Made by a program: the position numbers and the translations under genes | Notes under the pieces: generated by a model | Told to the model about the DNA's origin: nothing | Databases searched by the model: none | What the model saw: the letters and a program-made list of their open reading frames with translations, nothing else | From: an uncultured Clostridia bacterium | Lineage (GTDB): Bacteria; Bacillota; Clostridia; Oscillospirales; Ruminococcaceae | Assembly: GCA_938014855.1 (NCBI GenBank) | Contig: CALLQM010000225.1 | Span: 1 to 15,228 of the forward strand | Direction: 5' to 3' | DNA length: 15,228 nt | Shown here: piece by piece, positions 14,291 through 15,228 of the stretch | Layout of the letters: each line of letters opens with the position of its first letter | Numbering within the stretch: the first letter of the stretch is position 1

Positions 14291-14998
14291 TTATTTGCAG
14301 AATAGATGAGAACCAATGCGTTTGATTACCGGACGGGTGCGAATCCATTTGTTCGAGGTCTTGTCCGGGTTAAAGTAATAGATCGAGCCGCCGGATGGAT
14401 CAGAACCGTTGAGCGCTTCACGGGCGGCCTTGCGCGCTGATTCTGCTATGGACTCCTTAATCTGTCCGTCGGTAATGGCGGTAAAAGCACCGGGCTGATA
14501 CACGACACCATATAAGGTATCCGGAAAAGAGGGGTGCTCCACACGGTTGAGCACACAGGCTCCCACGGCTACTTGTCCCTCAAACGGTTCGCCTCTTGCC
14601 TCGGCAGATATGATGTTTGCTAGAAGATACATGTCACTGCCGGAAGTTCCGGTATCCTGTTGAGCACCTCCGGAGTAGATCCCCAAAGCTTTCAGAGTAG
14701 CAGGTCCGGCAACGCCGTCTGCGCTCAGTCCGTTCTTTTTCTGAAATGACACAACTGCGTTTTTTGTTTGCACTCCAAAAATCCCGTCCACCGAACCTTT
14801 ATAATAACCCCAATCCTTTAATAAGGTTTGGATCTGCCGCACTTCATTTCCCTGCGACCCTACTTTGGAAAGAGCGGGGGTCACTTCTAACTGCGTACTA
14901 TATAATATAAGGCCAAGCATGAGTATGAATGCAATGGAAAGAGAAATGATGCGCATAATAAGAGTGGTTTGCGAACAGTTATTGGATTGTTCAGACAT
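14291..14998 (-). CDS. sleB: Spore cortex-lytic enzyme-type cell wall hydrolase (SleB family)
   Basis: This 235-residue protein resembles SleB, a lytic transglycosylase that degrades cortex peptidoglycan during spore germination. It has a signal-anchor helix at about 15-33, a peptidoglycan-binding domain at about 46-105 (VRQIQTLLKDWGYYKGSVDG, then FGVQTKNAVVSFQKKNGL), a short Gly/Ser-rich linker, and a Hydrolase_2 catalytic domain from about 122 with SAEARGEPFEGQVAVGACVLNR, where Glu133 is the expected catalytic acid. The ATG follows AAGGAGG with an 8-base spacing. The upstream region contains a forespore-type promoter (15030-15059). A YpeB partner is not next to it. A non-spore SleB-domain hydrolase remains possible. 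Confidence 0.87.
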   Translation of the reverse strand: MSEQSNNCSQTTLIMRIISLSIAFILMLGLILYSTQLEVTPALSKVGSQGNEVRQIQTLLKDWGYYKGSVDGIFGVQTKNAVVSFQKKNGLSADGVAGPATLKALGIYSGGAQQDTGTSGSDMYLLANIISAEARGEPFEGQVAVGACVLNRVEHPSFPDTLYGVVYQPGAFTAITDGQIKESIAESARKAAREALNGSDPSGGSIYYFNPDKTSNKWIRTRPVIKRIGSHLFCK

Positions 14999-15029
14999 AA
15001 TATCATCCTCCTTTAAAACGGTCAGTAGG

Positions 15030-15059
15030 TAGTATGCGCATCCATTTCTAAATTATGAG
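15030..15059 (-). promoter_or_regulatory. Possible SigG/SigF-type promoter for sleB
   Basis: On the minus strand CATACTA (15036-15030) equals the consensus -10 of SigF/SigG promoters of sporulating Firmicutes. At a 17-base spacing lies CTCATA (15059-15054), matching the ATA end and the C allowed in GMATA. The expected start is near 15023, giving a leader of about 25 bases with the ribosome site. A forespore promoter fits the SleB product. Confidence 0.65.
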
Positions 15060-15164
15060 CGTGCAATTTCAATTTAGCGGCAGGCTGACTTAACAGATTC
15101 TTCCTATATCTTGTGTTTATAGTGCCATAAACGTCGATATAGCGGTTGTTTTTCAAAATATTCG

Positions 15165-15222
15165 CTTTTTTTAAAAAAAGTTGCAAAAAAGTGTTGACAA
15201 AAGTATTGTGAAATGGTATTAT
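15165..15222 (+). promoter_or_regulatory. Strong promoter with A/T tract reading out of the window
   Basis: TTGACA (15194-15199) and TATTAT (15217-15222) lie 17 bases apart, and TG with one intervening base precedes the -10 (extended -10). Upstream, CTTTTTTTAAAAAAAG (15165-15180) and another A run (15185-15190) have UP-element character. The gene it drives is outside the window. The rest of the 15001-15164 gap shows only the sleB control sites. Confidence 0.85.
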
Positions 15223-15228
15223 AACTAA

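Overview
The window looks like the origin-proximal segment of a spore-forming Firmicute chromosome, most likely class Clostridia. The reasons are the gene order rnpA-yidD-yidC-jag-mnmE-mnmG-rsmG-noc-parA-parB, the presence of both Noc and ParB, strong AGGAGG-type ribosome sites, a SleB-type spore cortex hydrolase, and a YdbS/YdbT pair. I cannot name the genus. I see no mobile element, CRISPR array, phage gene or integrase; almost every gene belongs to a well-known family.

Layout, plus strand. 1-2735: the 3' end of rnpA (cut by the window edge), yidD, yidC and jag form a tight cluster for RNase P, membrane protein insertion and RNA binding, closed by a hairpin terminator. 2784-6870: mnmE, mnmG and rsmG (tRNA wobble-uridine modification and 16S rRNA methylation), ending in a terminator that starts inside the rsmG stop codon. 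6949-7773: noc. 7774-8091: a 318-base gene-free region with two parS-type sites, a bidirectional terminator and the parA promoter. 8092-11067: parA, parB and serS, possibly one transcript, ending in a terminator. 11189-11914: an acyl-ACP thioesterase. 11943-12246: a textbook promoter, tRNA-Met(CAT), tRNA-Glu(TTC) and a terminator.

Layout, minus strand (12277-14998): sleB lies upstream of a translationally coupled pair of membrane PH-domain proteins (YdbS-like and YdbT-like). sleB is separated from the pair by its own terminator and appears to have a forespore-type (SigG/SigF-like) promoter. At the right edge a strong plus-strand promoter fires out of the window.

The most coherent system is chromosome segregation. 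ParA, ParB and Noc are encoded here, and five 14- to 16-of-16 matches to the parS palindrome lie within about 5.3 kb (2709, 4177, 5710, 7821, 7980). They occupy a terminator hairpin, the mnmE-mnmG spacer, the mnmG coding sequence and the noc-parA spacer. The Noc helix-turn-helix carries Noc-type rather than ParB-type specificity residues, but its N-terminus lacks the membrane-binding amphipathic helix known from Bacillus Noc. One Noc-site-like palindrome overlaps the serS terminator. I found no convincing undescribed system; the items worth checking are the regulatory details listed in the findings.
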